In this document: positions 22,531 to 33,776 of the stretch, piece after piece | How positions within the stretch are numbered: the first letter of the stretch is position 1 | Layout: each line of letters begins with the position of its first letter | Assembly: GCA_963682055.1 (NCBI GenBank) | Contig: OY821744.1 | Span: 26,202,967-26,266,966 of the forward strand | Origin: Primula veris | Lineage: Eukaryota > Streptophyta > Magnoliopsida > Ericales > Primulaceae | Reading direction: 5' to 3' | Length of the DNA: 64,000 nucleotides | Notes under the pieces: model-generated | The model's input: only the letters and a program-made list of their open reading frames with translations | Databases searched by the model: none | What the model was told of the DNA's origin: nothing | Program-made: the position numbers and the translations under genes

Positions 22531-23153
22531 CAGCAGAAACTCTATAAAATAATACACTTGATACCATCAAAATTTATTAATTAAAAGAGTTATTAATTAA
22601 TCGATAAATTAATAATTATTAATTTATATATTAATTAATATTTTATTAATTTATAGTAAAATACTTAGTTTACAAACACCTTTCAAGCTTCCACTTAATT
22701 ATTGAAATCGTTATTGGAATTAATAAAGATGATATCGATGAAGAAGATGATGAAAGTTCTACAATGGAGCCCCCTTCGCGAAACGAAGCTATTAAAGCGG
22801 CAATCACATTGAACAATTTCTTGTTGAGCTATGAGAAAACAACACCAGAAGTTATTACCATGCTAAGGAAAATTAGAGACGAGATTCAAGGGGAAATTGA
22901 TTTCAACAAAAAACAAAAGACAATTGAGTCATTTTTCAATAAACCTTCGTAAATCATTCATGTAATATGCTATATATAAGGAATTATTAATTTATATTTT
23001 ATATGAGGTCTAAATAAATTATCAAAAATGTATTATCTTATAATTTTAGCGAATTATTAATTTAGCACTCTATACCCGAGTCGGGACCGGCCAAAAATAT
23101 TATCTTAGAGAGTTTATTAAATAATCGAGTATTAATTTATCGAGTTTCTACTA
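22531..23153 (+). mobile_element. Deleted pogo-like (Tc1/mariner) element
   Basis: The left end reads CAGCAGAAACTCTATAAAAT. The right end, read inward on the other strand, is TAGTAGAAACTCGATAAATT, so the termini are inverted repeats of about 30 bp. TA lies outside both ends (22529-22530 and 23154-23155), as expected for Tc1/mariner. The interior keeps only the C-terminal part of a transposase frame, so this is an internally deleted, non-autonomous copy. The pogo label rests on the ends and the protein tail. Confidence 0.6.
22764..22952 (+). pseudogene. C-terminal fragment of a pogo/CENP-B-like transposase
   Basis: About 62 residues are open, preceded in frame by an acidic stretch (DDIDEEDDESST). 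Recognisable pieces are EAIKAAITLNNFLLSYEK and the closing KKQKTIESFFNKPS, a tail typical of plant DDE transposases of the pogo/tigger group. The DDE catalytic core is absent. It lies inside inverted repeats and is a relic rather than a host gene. Confidence 0.5.
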
Positions 23154-23155
23154 TA

Positions 23156-24558
23156 CTGCTAACAAAATAATTTTCATACTCTGGAGATTTTACAAGTTGA
23201 CGCCCTCATTTAATAACTAATTACACTTTTGCACTTCTGTTTTTTTTATCGTCCAATTTGTGCTCACTAGGCCGGTTCGGTTTAATTGTGAGTATAGTTA
23301 TAAAGTCTAAAGAGCAATCTCAAAAAAATTCCAATTTATTCCATTATGACAAGTCGTAACGGACGCGAGTCTTTGTACATTATTCTATTTTGAAAAAAAT
23401 TATTTTTATATTATTTCTACATTATTTCTACTTATAATTGAATCCATTAACAACGAAATGTTTGAGTAGACGTTACAGTTTGTTTTTGCATTAATAAGAG
23501 TTTTTCGATATTAAATTGGTTATGTATGACTCTTTTTACCAACTTATGTGAATATCTATTGACAAATACATGTGTCAAAATAACCAAAATAGACTAAGGG
23601 ACATAATACTATTGTCCTTTTAATACCGATTGTGTGGGTTAATTGCAAAATTTAGATAGTCTTTTGGGTATTGTTGCAAGTTTATAAAGGTTATTTGCAA
23701 AATGTTCACAGTTTATGGAAGTTTATTTGCTGGTTTCCCTTAAACAAAACCATAAACTTGAATAGGCATACTTAAAAACAAGCGCTAATTTTATTGAAAA
23801 TAATAAATCATATGTTCATGTTGATTGTTTAGAAACTTAAGGAACCAAAAGTCCTTAAACAGTTAACAAAACTCAATTGCAGAAATACATGAATATATAT
23901 GTCAACAATAAATAGCCAATAATGAACTAATTAGCTTTAATTTCTTATTATGGTTTAACAATTGTTTCACTCGATCAGCCTTAGTAGTATGTTTTTTTTA
24001 TATCCTTTCACGCTTAAAACATTTTCTTTTACGACGTCCTGCCAGATTTATCACGCATATGGAAACTTTTAAAAATAATTTTTCTTGATTTATTAAAAAT
24101 TTAAGTTCCCTGTTAAACGAGCTAGATTATATTTTACCTTTTATTACTCGTTTATTTCCTGCTTCAAATGCCTTTTCCTAACATGCATTTTGTCTATGAA
24201 GTATTACTTAATACTTATTGCTAGTGCAATGCACTGAATCACAAATGACTCGGATATACTACAAAACAAGCAATAAATTATTTGTTTTCTCTTATCTTGT
24301 AATCAAATACGAAAGTTTTAATGATTAAAACTAACATGTTGTATGTAGTTTTCAATTGTTATTCTCTTGATACGGTTGTGATTTCCTTCCATCACATAAT
24401 AATAGAAATAAATAAATGACACTATATATTATATGATTTTGTACTGAAAGCACATCAATGGCAATAAATTCCTTGTTCTTATATATATGTGTTTGACAGT
24501 TTGTCCAATACTTGTAACTGGCAAAACCTTTCTGTGGGTATATTTCTCTTTTCTAGCA
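23156..24558. other. Intergenic DNA upstream of PMEI copy 1
   Basis: AT-rich, no gene seen. The last 200 bases contain the promoter of the PMEI gene: a GATTTCCTTCCATCAC motif near 24380, which recurs upstream of the other copies, and a TATATAT-type box around 24425. Confidence 0.45.
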
Positions 24559-25074
24559 ATGAATACAAAAATTGTCATCGGAAATATTTTTCTTGCTCTT
24601 GTTTTCATAAACACAATTAGTTCAAGCAAGGCCGATCTGATTACTCAAACCTGCGAAAAAACTCATTATGTTGAATTGTGTGAGTCGACACTAAGATCAG
24701 ATCCTCGTAGTGCCAAGGCAGATGTTGCAGATCTTTCTCGTTTTATTCTCGAATATGCTGAAAAGTATGGAAATGGTACCATTAATAAAATTAATTATTT
24801 ATCAAGGATAACCACCGATAAAGAAATGAAGTTTGTTTTGAGTACGTGCTCTAGTGTGTATGCAGAGGTTGCTCGTTCCTTGCAACATGCGATTATAGAA
24901 CTAGAATTAAAAGCTTATCCGACTTCAAGAGATTACATCGAAGGTGCTGGTGTTAATGCCTATTATTGTGAAGATTCATTCTTCAAAGGGCTCAAATCAC
25001 CGCTAACTTTAAGGAATGAAATCATGCAACACCTAGCGTACATTGCTATAACCACCGTTTCTCATCTTAGTTAA
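24559..25074 (+). CDS. Pectin methylesterase/invertase inhibitor, copy 1 (intact)
   Basis: Single exon, 171 residues. Residues 1-25 form a signal peptide (MNTKIVIGNIFLALVFINT...), so the protein should enter the secretory path to the cell wall. The PMEI domain follows, with the four conserved cysteines at 32, 41, 97 and 137 that form two disulphides in this family (first pair in TCEKTHYVELCES, second flanking the four-helix bundle). A sequon NGT lies near residue 72. PMEI-domain proteins bind pectin methylesterases or acid invertases; the target cannot be told from sequence. I chose the ATG at 24559 over an in-frame ATG at 24487 because the paralogues share the MNTK start and a good signal peptide begins there. 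Several broken relatives lie downstream. Confidence 0.9.
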   Translation: MNTKIVIGNIFLALVFINTISSSKADLITQTCEKTHYVELCESTLRSDPRSAKADVADLSRFILEYAEKYGNGTINKINYLSRITTDKEMKFVLSTCSSVYAEVARSLQHAIIELELKAYPTSRDYIEGAGVNAYYCEDSFFKGLKSPLTLRNEIMQHLAYIAITTVSHLS

Positions 25075-25455
25075 TGGCGTTGGTTAACTATCCTCTTTTG
25101 GCACGAGAGACACTTGAATACAAAAATATAACTGCATCTCTTAGTTGTTTATTTGCAATTACAATTGTTATCAAGCACAATAAACGAAGAATGAATCAAC
25201 TTCTTTTTTAAAATTTCCTTGTAATACGTTAGAGAAATGAAGAAGTTATCGCAACTCTTATATTTTAAAGCTAAATAAATTGCGTTTTTAAAATATCATC
25301 GTTTTTTTGGCCGGATGCTGATATGGAGTAGTAAAAATGTTAAATGGTCCTTTCCTGATACTCCTGTTCAAAATTTGTGGTGGCTAAAGCTCCCAAAACG
25401 GATAAATCTATTGCTAAAAAATGATCCTTTTCTATTAATCGTCCCCAAAAAGAAT
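25075..25455. other. 3' flank of PMEI copy 1
   Basis: Contains the presumed 3' UTR with AATAAA-like sites. The stretch up to about 26140 is repeated, diverged, after PMEI copy 2 (42067-42760) and in part after copy 3 (from 46894), so the duplication unit included the downstream DNA. Confidence 0.6.
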
Positions 25456-25523
25456 GCTAATATTTTTGACGGATAAATCCGTCACAACTTTCTGTCACTG
25501 TTTGCCAGCTTCTTTTTGTAGTG
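25456..25523. mobile_element. Possible CACTA-type element end
   Basis: The stretch ends CTTCTTTTTGTAGTG, whose reverse complement starts CACTACAAAAAGAAG, like the terminal repeats of CACTA (EnSpm) elements. A short palindrome, GACGGATAAATCCGTC, lies just inside. The opposite end was not found, so this is a fragment at most. A diverged version occurs near 42510, so it may predate the local duplication. Confidence 0.35.
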
Positions 25524-26729
25524 TATGCACAAAAATTAATATCTCTTGGACAAAGTATATAGTAATGTGATTGTTACCCTATGAATACCATAACAAACTT
25601 TCTTCGTGTTCCATATATGAGAGCAAGAATCTACAGCCAAACGGAAAACTATAGTTTTTTGGCTTGTAAAAAGTAAACTAGAGTTCTTAATTCTTTGGAC
25701 CAAAGAAATGACATGAACATAAATGCACAAGTTCATTTTTACAAACCATTCTGGAATTGTGATTAAAATTCTCTCCTTATGGAGTATAAATGTTTACTAG
25801 GCACTCAGAAGAAAAACTTTTATCTTAGTTAGAGAGGCTCTGAAAAATACGTCTAGCAGTACTAGATGGCATATTGATCATCTATTCAATGTTTTAAAAG
25901 GCTAGATTCAGCCTAAACAAAAATCGGGCCTATACAGGAAGTGAGTGCTCGGCAGTAGGAAACCTCTTATGGTTAAGATTCTTTCATTATAGATAACAAT
26001 GAGATAGTTGTAAAGTTATGAAAGATGCAATGCAACCAAGGGCCATTTTCTAGCCTATTTGCTAAAGAACTTGAAAAGTTTTATTTCATAACACTGCGAC
26101 ACTCAGGAGATTGTTGTATTTGATTGACCAGTAAATAAAATAAGATTTATTTGCGTTTACTCTAGAAGTGTAGAAGGTTTAACGTGAAACCCCCCTTTTT
26201 TTCTTCCTGTAACAAGACAGCTTACTTGCTCAAAAATAACAGAAAAACAAGCACATGATAGCAGAATGCAGATATTAGAGGAAATACATCCCCAAGGACT
26301 TGTTTTTGTTTTGTCAACTAAAAAGAATCATGATTCATGAATGCTTAAAACCTCAAAAGAGGAATATACATGTACACTTACACTTATAAAGCTAGCAATG
26401 ATATCAATAGCATTCCTATTTGCTGTTTTGCTCTCAAAGCAACATAACAAAGGCTTTGTTTGTCTGCAAATTTTAAGCAAAGAAACATGCTTACTTCTAG
26501 GATTTTGAGGCATGGAGTTGAGAAAATGGGTATGAAATGATATAAATGGGTATAAACTTGAAAGCCTCTTTTTGGTAATAAAAAACCGCTTTTCGATGAA
26601 ACAAACTGGTTTTCCGGTTAAATTATTTCTTCTCCCTATAAAGTATAAACTTTGGGATTGACAATAATTGTAAGCTCATGTATAATGTAGAAGATGCAAT
26701 AAAACAGTTGGTAGCAGACAAGAATAAAC
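25524..26729. other. Intergenic DNA between PMEI copy 1 and the PPR pseudogene
   Basis: No gene recognised. 25940-26140 matches 42555-42760, extending the PMEI duplication unit to about 1 kb past the stop codon. Confidence 0.5.
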
Positions 26730-28485
26730 CATGACCGCAGAACGGAGACTTTGCCAACAAACAAATTGGAAAACCAAGCCAATAGTTTCATAACATATAA
26801 AATAAGAGTTATTTCATACAAATCTATGCTCTCGCGTAACTCTAGTTGATAAAAGCTAAAGTTTAGTTACTCCCTTGTCAATTTTCAAAGCCCAAATCTA
26901 CTCTAGTAAAAGAAAATCGATATGATCACAGATAACATAACTGACTTTCTACCTGATTATTCCGCCCAACTCCTGTGGTTCTTCTCAAGTGTAATCATAA
27001 ACTTATTGTAACTTTGATCATCTACAAGCTTCTCCTCTCGGAACTTTTTCAAAATTATTTGCATCACCATACCCGTGACTTTGAAACATCATATCTAAAA
27101 CTGTCTCAAATGTGGTAAAATCTGCATTTCTCTGGTTTTTGCCCATTTCCCACAAAAGGTTTAAGGCTTCATCAACTTCTCCATCAAGAGATAATGACTT
27201 GACCAGAGAGTTATACGACTTATCACTTGGAACAAAACCATTTTAATTCATTTCATCAAACAGGTCCCTCACATTTTTAGTTCTTCCTTGGGCACAAAGA
27301 CCGTGTACTAAATAATCATAAGAAATGAATTAGGAAATAGGAAGGCACTTGTACACCACACCCATCTGATTAAATATTCTCAACACATTATTTAGGTGCA
27401 GCGAAAGAATTTAACAAAAACATGAACGTATCCTTTTATTATAGAATTTAACGAAAAAATATCGGGTTCTACTCCGTCGTCCACCATCTGCTTACAAAAA
27501 AGCATCTAATAGTCTCCTTATACATATGGTTAACTTATGTATTATAACCCCGACTCAAAAACGCAGCGAGTAGAAGATTATAAGTTCTTAAAGAAGGCCT
27601 ATAGTTCTCATCCTTACAATCCCTCATGTGGGTAAACACATTAACAGCCTTTGTCAGTTTCCGATCTTGAGTAAAGAAATAGATAACCGTATTGAATAAT
27701 GCTTCAGAACCAATGTCAGCAGTGGCAAGTACATCATTTACAATTTCATCCATCTCTTCATACAATTTTGCTGCTCCGAGTTTTTAAAATTATAATGTGA
27801 TACGTATTCACATCATGCTTAAACCTATGATTTTCAGAAGCCCATTTGAAAAGTTCGAAATATACAAACGGATCCTCAAGATTGGACCCGCTTAAGTTTT
27901 GATTCATTGACGACAGGTTTCATTGCAACTTTCAACCTTTAATTGATTTTCCTTCTAACGGATTTTGGGTGGAGGTTTCGTCTAAGTATCGAGTAAGTAT
28001 GATAATGCGGAAAATGTTTGTTTCTTCGTACAAAATACTAAACTGAACTATTTTCCTTTGGCTAGTAACAGTACTCGAATTACAACAAGGCATTGAATAA
28101 TTACCCTCAGAGTTATTATATAGGAGGGACCTTTTGGAAGTTAACAAAAGAGAAAAAGTAACGGGATTAATCACTAATGCAAAATAATTAACATGCGTAT
28201 TTGTAGTTTGAGATAATCCGGGTAAGAGTTAACAAATTCATAGCATTTAAGGGGCGACCAAAAAAAGTCTAATTATGCACAGACAAAAAATGAGTAACTA
28301 GAGTGAGAATAAACAGAAAAAGGGTTTATTTTTACTCATCGAAAGAGGGCTAATAATCAAATTAGGATAGCATACTAATAACTGGACAGCCTGGAATCAA
28401 TCTAAACAGAGTCTACAATTAAATATTGAAGATTTAAAAATTGTTTTTCTATTAAGCTATATGTTTGTGAGGCATTAACACAAAA
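26730..28485 (-). repeat. Duplicated PPR segment (copy B)
   Basis: Direct duplicate of 20560-22315, including both flanks. Similarity is high throughout but broken by indels. It contains the PPR pseudogene. Confidence 0.85.
26957..28241 (-). pseudogene. PPR pseudogene, duplicate of the gene at 20802-22103
   Basis: The start ATG (28239-28241) and stop (26957-26959) positions are still recognisable, but the frame is broken many times. Visible damage includes an extra base in the A run near 27785, a deletion of roughly 60 bases near 27880 removing part of the region before the first PPR motif, an extra base near 27495, a short insertion near 27415 and another near 27335, and a loss near 27050. 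The longest open piece (27535-27765) covers two PPR motifs. No functional protein is expected. Its best use is as a clock for the duplication. Confidence 0.92.
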
Positions 28486-29088
28486 ATTTAACTAAGCAAA
28501 TTAATGGTCATAAGAAGGCTAGTTTATTTTTACTATGGTTTAAGATAATTGATGACTCAAAGGTATGCAGAGGTCACATGCTATCCTATTAGACCTTTGA
28601 ACTTGCACATCAAAATAGTAAAAAAAGATGCATACTCTCTGTTAATTTGTCAAAATGAAACAGACATAGTAGTAATGGAAATAAACCTCTCTCTAATGAG
28701 GGTGCGTCCATAAATTCACGAAAATGAAAGAAAACCAATTTGACAAACATAATATGTGAAATTATTTTTTATCATCTATTCTTAGTACACTATACATTTT
28801 ATTCTTACATTACATTACATTCTTACATTTACATTCTTACACTACATTTTTACATCACATTCTTACATTACATTTTTACATTACCGTTTACATACAAACT
28901 TTGAGGTTTCTTCGTTTACAAAAGTTCAATCGGGATTCTAACATCTTGAGAAAGGTACACAACTTCTAAACATATTCAAAAATTGTACAACATGATAACT
29001 GTTTCAAATAAATTTTGCAATTCTGTTGATAACAAATTATTGCATGTTAATTTCGATGATACACGTGTGATTAAAATCTTGTCTATAA
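28486..29088. other. Intergenic DNA with ACATT-rich simple repeats
   Basis: 28795-28895 consists of irregular TTACATT and TTCTTACA units. No gene. Confidence 0.5.
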
Positions 29089-29188
29089 AATCGAATTGGC
29101 ATGCATGTGAAACGAGTACAAACTAGGCTTATTTCATCAAGTACCAAGTATCATGTTGTACTCGTTTCACATGCATGCCAATTCGATT
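29089..29188. repeat. Perfect 33-bp inverted repeat (hairpin)
   Basis: Arms at 29089-29121 and 29156-29188 are exact reverse complements, separated by a 34-base loop. The stem core is GGCATGCATGTGAAACGAGT. A transcript from either strand would fold into one long mismatch-free hairpin. Possible origins are a very young inverted duplication, a small foldback element, or an evolving small-RNA locus. Confidence 0.9.
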
Positions 29189-29261
29189 GATAACATATAA
29201 CTTGATTTGTCAACATCCTACTTCAAACTTCTAGGAACCACTAGCAAGTATTCGAGAAGTA

Positions 29262-29515
29262 TTTGATTGTATATGCATTTTCCTGATTGTATATGCGCCT
29301 TTTAGAGAGTATGTATGCAGTTTTCCAGATTTTACATGCATTTTTCTCGATTGTGTATGCAATTTTTCAGATTATGTATGCATTTTTTCTCGATTATATA
29401 TGCACTTTTATGAATTGTGTATTCTCGATTGTTTATACACATTTTTCGGATTGTGTATACACATTGTTTGGATTGTGTATGCATTTTTCTCGATTTGCTT
29501 GTTTTGACTTGTTTT
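29262..29515 (+). repeat. Degenerate 20-22-bp minisatellite
   Basis: About eleven imperfect copies of a unit like TCTCGATTGTGTATGCATTT. The open frame across it is only a product of the repeat. The unit degrades into T-rich DNA after 29515. Confidence 0.75.
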
Positions 29516-30109
29516 TTTGAAATTTTACTTTTTTTGGATTTTTTATATATTTTTTACTTTTTTTTAGTTTATCATTTTTTTTTTTGAATTTTTAATATTT
29601 TTTGAGATTTTAATTGTTTTTTAATTTTAATTTTTTGTCGGAGATGATCTGTCTGTTTTTCGATAGATATATATAGAGAGAGAGATAAATTTTATAAGTA
29701 TACTAAAAAGATGTTTATGAGTAGAGATAGATTAAGTATAGTTTTTATAATTGGTGTATTAGTTGTATATTTTGGTAATAAACTTGTAGATGTTATAGGT
29801 TTTGTTAATAATATTTAGCATTTTTATTTTATTTACACACAATCAAAGTTTATGGCCAAATATTTTTACAACATCTTTCTCCAATATAAAACCTACCGTT
29901 AATTAATTATTGGTTTAGGTAACAAGTGCCCCGAAATATTGTTTAAGCCTAATACATAAATTAATGTATCTATGTTAATAATTGATACTATCTAATCATT
30001 CAAATTCTTTTCATTCCTTAATTTAGCATTTAATGAATTATTGTAGGATTTGATATTTTGTATCAAATTAATAATATTTAAGATATAGTATATAATATGT
30101 ATATATATA
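29516..30109. other. T-rich intergenic DNA
   Basis: Long T-rich stretches, then AT-rich DNA. Around 29830-29900 is a string (ACACAATCAAAGTTTATGGC) that recurs inverted near 30940 and direct near 45395; it appears to belong to the duplicated PMEI upstream regions. Confidence 0.45.
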
Positions 30110-30377
30110 CTAGTAATCGTGCACTACGCGTTGCGTATGTGGCGCGTAATACAATAAAAATATAGAATCTGTATAGTTATGATATAAATATGTGGATAAT
30201 AAAAAAAAACATATTTTAAGATTTAAAAGAATGTTTAGTTGTTAAGTGATAAATAATTTTATTAGTTTTTACTTTTTATATTTTTATGAAAAGTATGGTA
30301 TTATAGTAATTAATGTAAATGTGTATGGGTATTTTTAGAGAAAAAAAATGGCTAGCTGACTTATTATAATAGAATGA
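30110..30377 (-). mobile_element. Helitron-like mini-element, copy 2
   Basis: On the minus strand it starts TCATTCTATTATAATAAGTC and ends with an ACGCG...CGCGT hairpin, 12 further bases and CTAG. It sits exactly between A (30109) and T (30378), with no target duplication. These are the structural hallmarks of Helitrons: 5' TC, 3' hairpin near CTRR, AT target. At 268 bp it codes for nothing and is non-autonomous. It is the best preserved of the three copies. Confidence 0.72.
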
Positions 30378-31096
30378 TATAACACAATAAAAACTCATTT
30401 AAACATATAGAACCTGTGACTAACCTAAACTTAAATATTGATTAAAATAAAAAATAATATTTTTTAATCAAACGGGATATTAATCATATATATATATCAT
30501 ATAATTACAACTCAATAAAACCAATTTAAACATATAGAACCCTAGTTGTCACTGGTTTAAACATTTGTTGTCTACTGTAATAGAAAAAACACTCAAACAA
30601 TATTTAGAATTAAAATATAAAAATAAATAAAATAATATATTGATAAATTCATTTTCTTAACAAATTATTCATTACATATTTACATAGATTCTCTTCAAAT
30701 ATCTCTCTAAAAATTAATTCCATATATAGTTACAAATATACTTAACAACCAAAAGCAATATTTGAGACACTTGTTTTATCATCATTAATTTTATTAACAA
30801 GTGTCTGATACAATCTGAGACACCTGTTAGCTTTACCCTTAATTCTCTAAACTAATAGCTCTGAATTATTTATGGTAGGTTCTACTAATAATAATTGATA
30901 TTTTGGGAAAATTGATTGGAAATTGATGGTGTAAGAATATTTGGCCATTAACTTGGAATGTGTGTAAATCAAATTTAAAAAAATCAAATAACTACCCATA
31001 ATCCAAACAAAATAAAAATTCCAAAAAAAAAAAAAGTTGAATTACTGGATAGTTGCACTAATCCAGTACATTCTAATTGATAGTTGCAACTCCATG
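30378..31096. other. Intergenic DNA, duplicated with the PMEI upstream regions
   Basis: 30590-30720 resembles the joined flanks of the solo LTR at 31868-33060 (ATATTGATAAATTCATTTTC and neighbours), so this is an older copy of the same upstream DNA without the LTR. Around 30880-30990 is an inverted copy of the 29830 string. Confidence 0.5.
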
Positions 31097-31225
31097 TTAG
31101 TTGATGGCGTTTGTTAACTTCGTTTTTTCGCAGGTTTGAGTTATCAAACCACTCTTGGTTGAACTAATTGTGTTTATGAAAACGAGAGAAAGAAAAATGC
31201 TTCCGATGACATTTTTTGTATTCAT
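31097..31225 (-). pseudogene. Inverted 5' fragment of a PMEI gene
   Basis: The minus strand encodes a PMEI signal peptide and the first family residues from an ATG at 31223-31225 (MNTKNVIGSIFLSLVFINT, then LITQTCEKT), after which similarity ends near 31122. The remaining PMEI domain is missing. Immediately left, the plus strand reads TTAGTTGATGGCGTTTGTTAAC, close to the sequence after the stop codon of PMEI copy 1. The fragment therefore looks like a rearrangement junction joining a plus-oriented 3' end to a minus-oriented 5' end. Its own upstream region (to about 31330) also matches that of copy 1. Confidence 0.8.
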
Positions 31226-31867
31226 TATTAGAAAATAGAAAGATACCACAGAATTTGGTTGTAAAAGTATTTGACAAACTGTCAATTGTCACACACACAT
31301 ATATAAGAATCAAAAGTTATTGTCTTATTAGTGTCTTCTAATAGACAATCATTTAGTGTAATATATTTTTTTCCATTATTAAGTGATGGAAGGAAATCAC
31401 AAAACGTATTAATAGAATAACAATTAAAATCTACTACGGTCTAATATCCTTTTTATCATAGTATCCTTTTATTCTCTAAACTTATACTATTATCTCTCTA
31501 TAATTAATCGGTTTGGCTAACAAATGCCCTCGGAACATTGTCTAAATTTTTTCTATAAGATATAGTTATTTATGGCTAATTGATTCCTTAATCGAGCAAT
31601 TAATACTTTATGATAATAGTATTTACAATTGATATATTTTATGATTTTCTAAGCTAAAAAATCATTTTTCCAATATAATAAAAGCCAAATAAAACATGAA
31701 ATCCTAATTAAAACTACACTAAAATTAAATAAAAAAACTAAAAACTATTTTTTCAACCCAATATATAAAACTCAAATAAAAATATAGAACACTAATTGAA
31801 ACTATCTTAAAAAAATACTCTCTGATAATATTTATAATTGAAATATGAAAATAAATGAAATAAAATA
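31226..31867. other. Intergenic DNA between PMEI fragment and solo LTR
   Basis: The first 200 bases are the inverted promoter region of the PMEI fragment. The rest is AT-rich with no gene. Confidence 0.5.
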
Positions 31868-33060
31868 TGTTGGAAAACCATGTTAAAAGATGATAGATTC
31901 CGAATGGTCACATGACAATCTTTGAGTCAAGATTTCAAACGACAACCGTTGTCTTTTGACACCATACTCAAAACGGTATGTCGCATGACCTATTCGGAGA
32001 ATGTGAGTGAATGAAAATTGGCGTCAAAAATTGGGATTGAGAAACAGGAAAACTCTTAATGCTGAAAAATAAGTTAAATAAGGTTAACTCATTGGGAATT
32101 GTCCCACATTAGAAAATAAAGAGTCATTTTTACAATATATATACAAAGCTATCCCATGTGGGTATTAAATTGTATGTCCACATACACATGTGTGTATTAA
32201 GTGTGTACCACACATGCGCTCGCTTGAGCCTCGGGATGCGGACGCGGGCCTTGGGGCTTGGGATTTGTGATTTGTGATTTAGGAAATGTCTTGGGTCTTG
32301 TCCCAAAACTGAAAATGAGTTTTGTATAAATAACAGGAGTGTTAAGTGTGACTTAATGCTCATTGCTGAGCATACACATCTCTCTAAACCAGCATTACAT
32401 TTTTAGTCAGAGAAAGCCATCTTCCAACAGCTCGATTTTGACTCGTCGTCAGTTTCCGGCGAGTCATCCGAGACGTTGTACCTTGGGATCGAAGCGCCAA
32501 CTTAATCAGAAACCAAAGGTGATTGGGCGAATATCGGTTAAGGGCAGACTGTTTAATAGTTGTGTCGTCTATTTCTTTTCTGTCTTTTTTATTTTTTCAT
32601 TTCATTTCTGTAATTCAATTTCAGTATTTCAATTTTCTGTCATTAGCTGTAACATTTCAATTCTTCTTTTACCTTTATGTAATTTATTTAAAGTACCGTT
32701 TCAATTCTGTAATTTAATTTCTGTAATTAGAATAGTTTCATTTCAGTTCTATAATTTATTTACAGAAATAGTCTAGCAGTTTAGTAATTATACTATTCTG
32801 TCTGTCAGTTTCTTTTAATTAATAAACAGTCTAACAGTTTAGTTTTATACTATTCTGTCTGACAGTTTCGTTTAATTACAAACCAGTCCGGCAGTTTAAT
32901 AAGTTATATTAATCTGTCTGGAGTTTTAATAATTGCATTTACATTCTGCAAGTGTCAGAATTTTGTAATAAAGTCATATTCCATTATAGAAATTAAATTG
33001 TTTATTTATTTTCAGTTCTTGCAATTTTAATTATTTATTTTACGTACACCAAAACTAACA
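31868..33060 (+). mobile_element. Solo LTR of a copia element related to the one at 33664
   Basis: It begins TGTTGGAAAACCATGTT and ends CCAAAACTAACA, with AAATA duplicated on both sides (31863-31867 and 33061-33065). Its internal order matches the intact copia LTR: CATGACCTATTCGGAGAATG, then ATATATAC, a TGTGTACCACACA motif, GGGCTTGGGATTT-type G-rich repeats, a CAACAGCTCGA motif and a CAGTC...GCAGTTT array. It differs clearly in sequence, so it belongs to a sister subfamily. Solo LTRs arise by recombination between the two LTRs of a full element, deleting its interior. Confidence 0.88.
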
Positions 33061-33251
33061 AAATATTGATACATTCGTTTTCATAACAAATTATTCACTA
33101 TTCATTTACATAGATTTACTTCAAATCTCACTTCAAACAGTACTTCCATATACAATTACAAATATTAAATAATTATAATAGTCATTAAATATATTACCTT
33201 AATTATAGCTCTAAATTATTTACACTTGTGGTATATTTCTCTTTTCTAACA
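33061..33251 (+). promoter_or_regulatory. Short upstream region of PMEI copy 2
   Basis: Only about 190 bp separates the solo LTR from the PMEI start. The TATATAT and GTTTGACAGTTTGTCC stretch seen before copy 1 is missing; only the last ATATTTCTCTTTTCTA before the ATG is shared. Copy 2 may therefore have lost its native promoter. Confidence 0.5.
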
Positions 33252-33776
33252 ATGAATACAAAAAATGTCACCGGAAGCGTTTTTCTTGCTCTCGTTTTCA
33301 TAAACACAATTAGTTCAACCAAGAGCGATTTGATAACTCAAACCTGCGAAAAAACGGAATCTGTTGAGTTGTGTGAGTCGACACTAAGATCAGATCCTCG
33401 CAGTGCCAAGGCAGATGTGGAAGATCTTGCCCGTTTTATTCTTGAAGCTGCTGAAAAGTATGGAGATGTAACCACTAGTAAAATTAAATATTTATCAGCG
33501 AAGACCACTGACAAAAAAATGAAGCTTGTTTTTGGAACCTGCTCTCGTTGTTATGCAGAGGTTGCTCGATTGCTGCATCATGCGATTATAGAACTGGAAT
33601 CAAAGGCATATCTAGCTTCAAGAGATGACATGGAGTTTGCTGGTGTTAATTCTTATTCATGTGTGTTGGAAAAACATGTGAAAACATGGGTGTTTCCGAA
33701 TGGTCACTGGACCAACTTCGAGTCATTATTTCGTGTAACAGCGCTGAGTTGTTTATACCGTAATCAACGTGGTTGA
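33252..33776 (+). pseudogene. PMEI copy 2, 5' part, cut by the copia insertion
   Basis: Codons 1-137 of a PMEI gene are intact up to 33663: signal peptide, TCEKTESVELCES with the first cysteine pair, and the third cysteine in GTCSRC. The frame then enters the copia LTR and stops at 33776 after about 37 foreign residues. The missing end, including most of the last helix, lies at 41960-42066. Without the insert and one copy of the 5-bp duplication, the two parts would be in frame for 172 residues, so the gene was open when hit. An extra cysteine (TCSRC) distinguishes it from copy 1. Confidence 0.9.

Noticed and set aside
28795..28895. Regular-looking TTACATT repeats as a CRISPR-like array
   Set aside because: No unique spacers between repeats; a simple-sequence tract in plant nuclear DNA.
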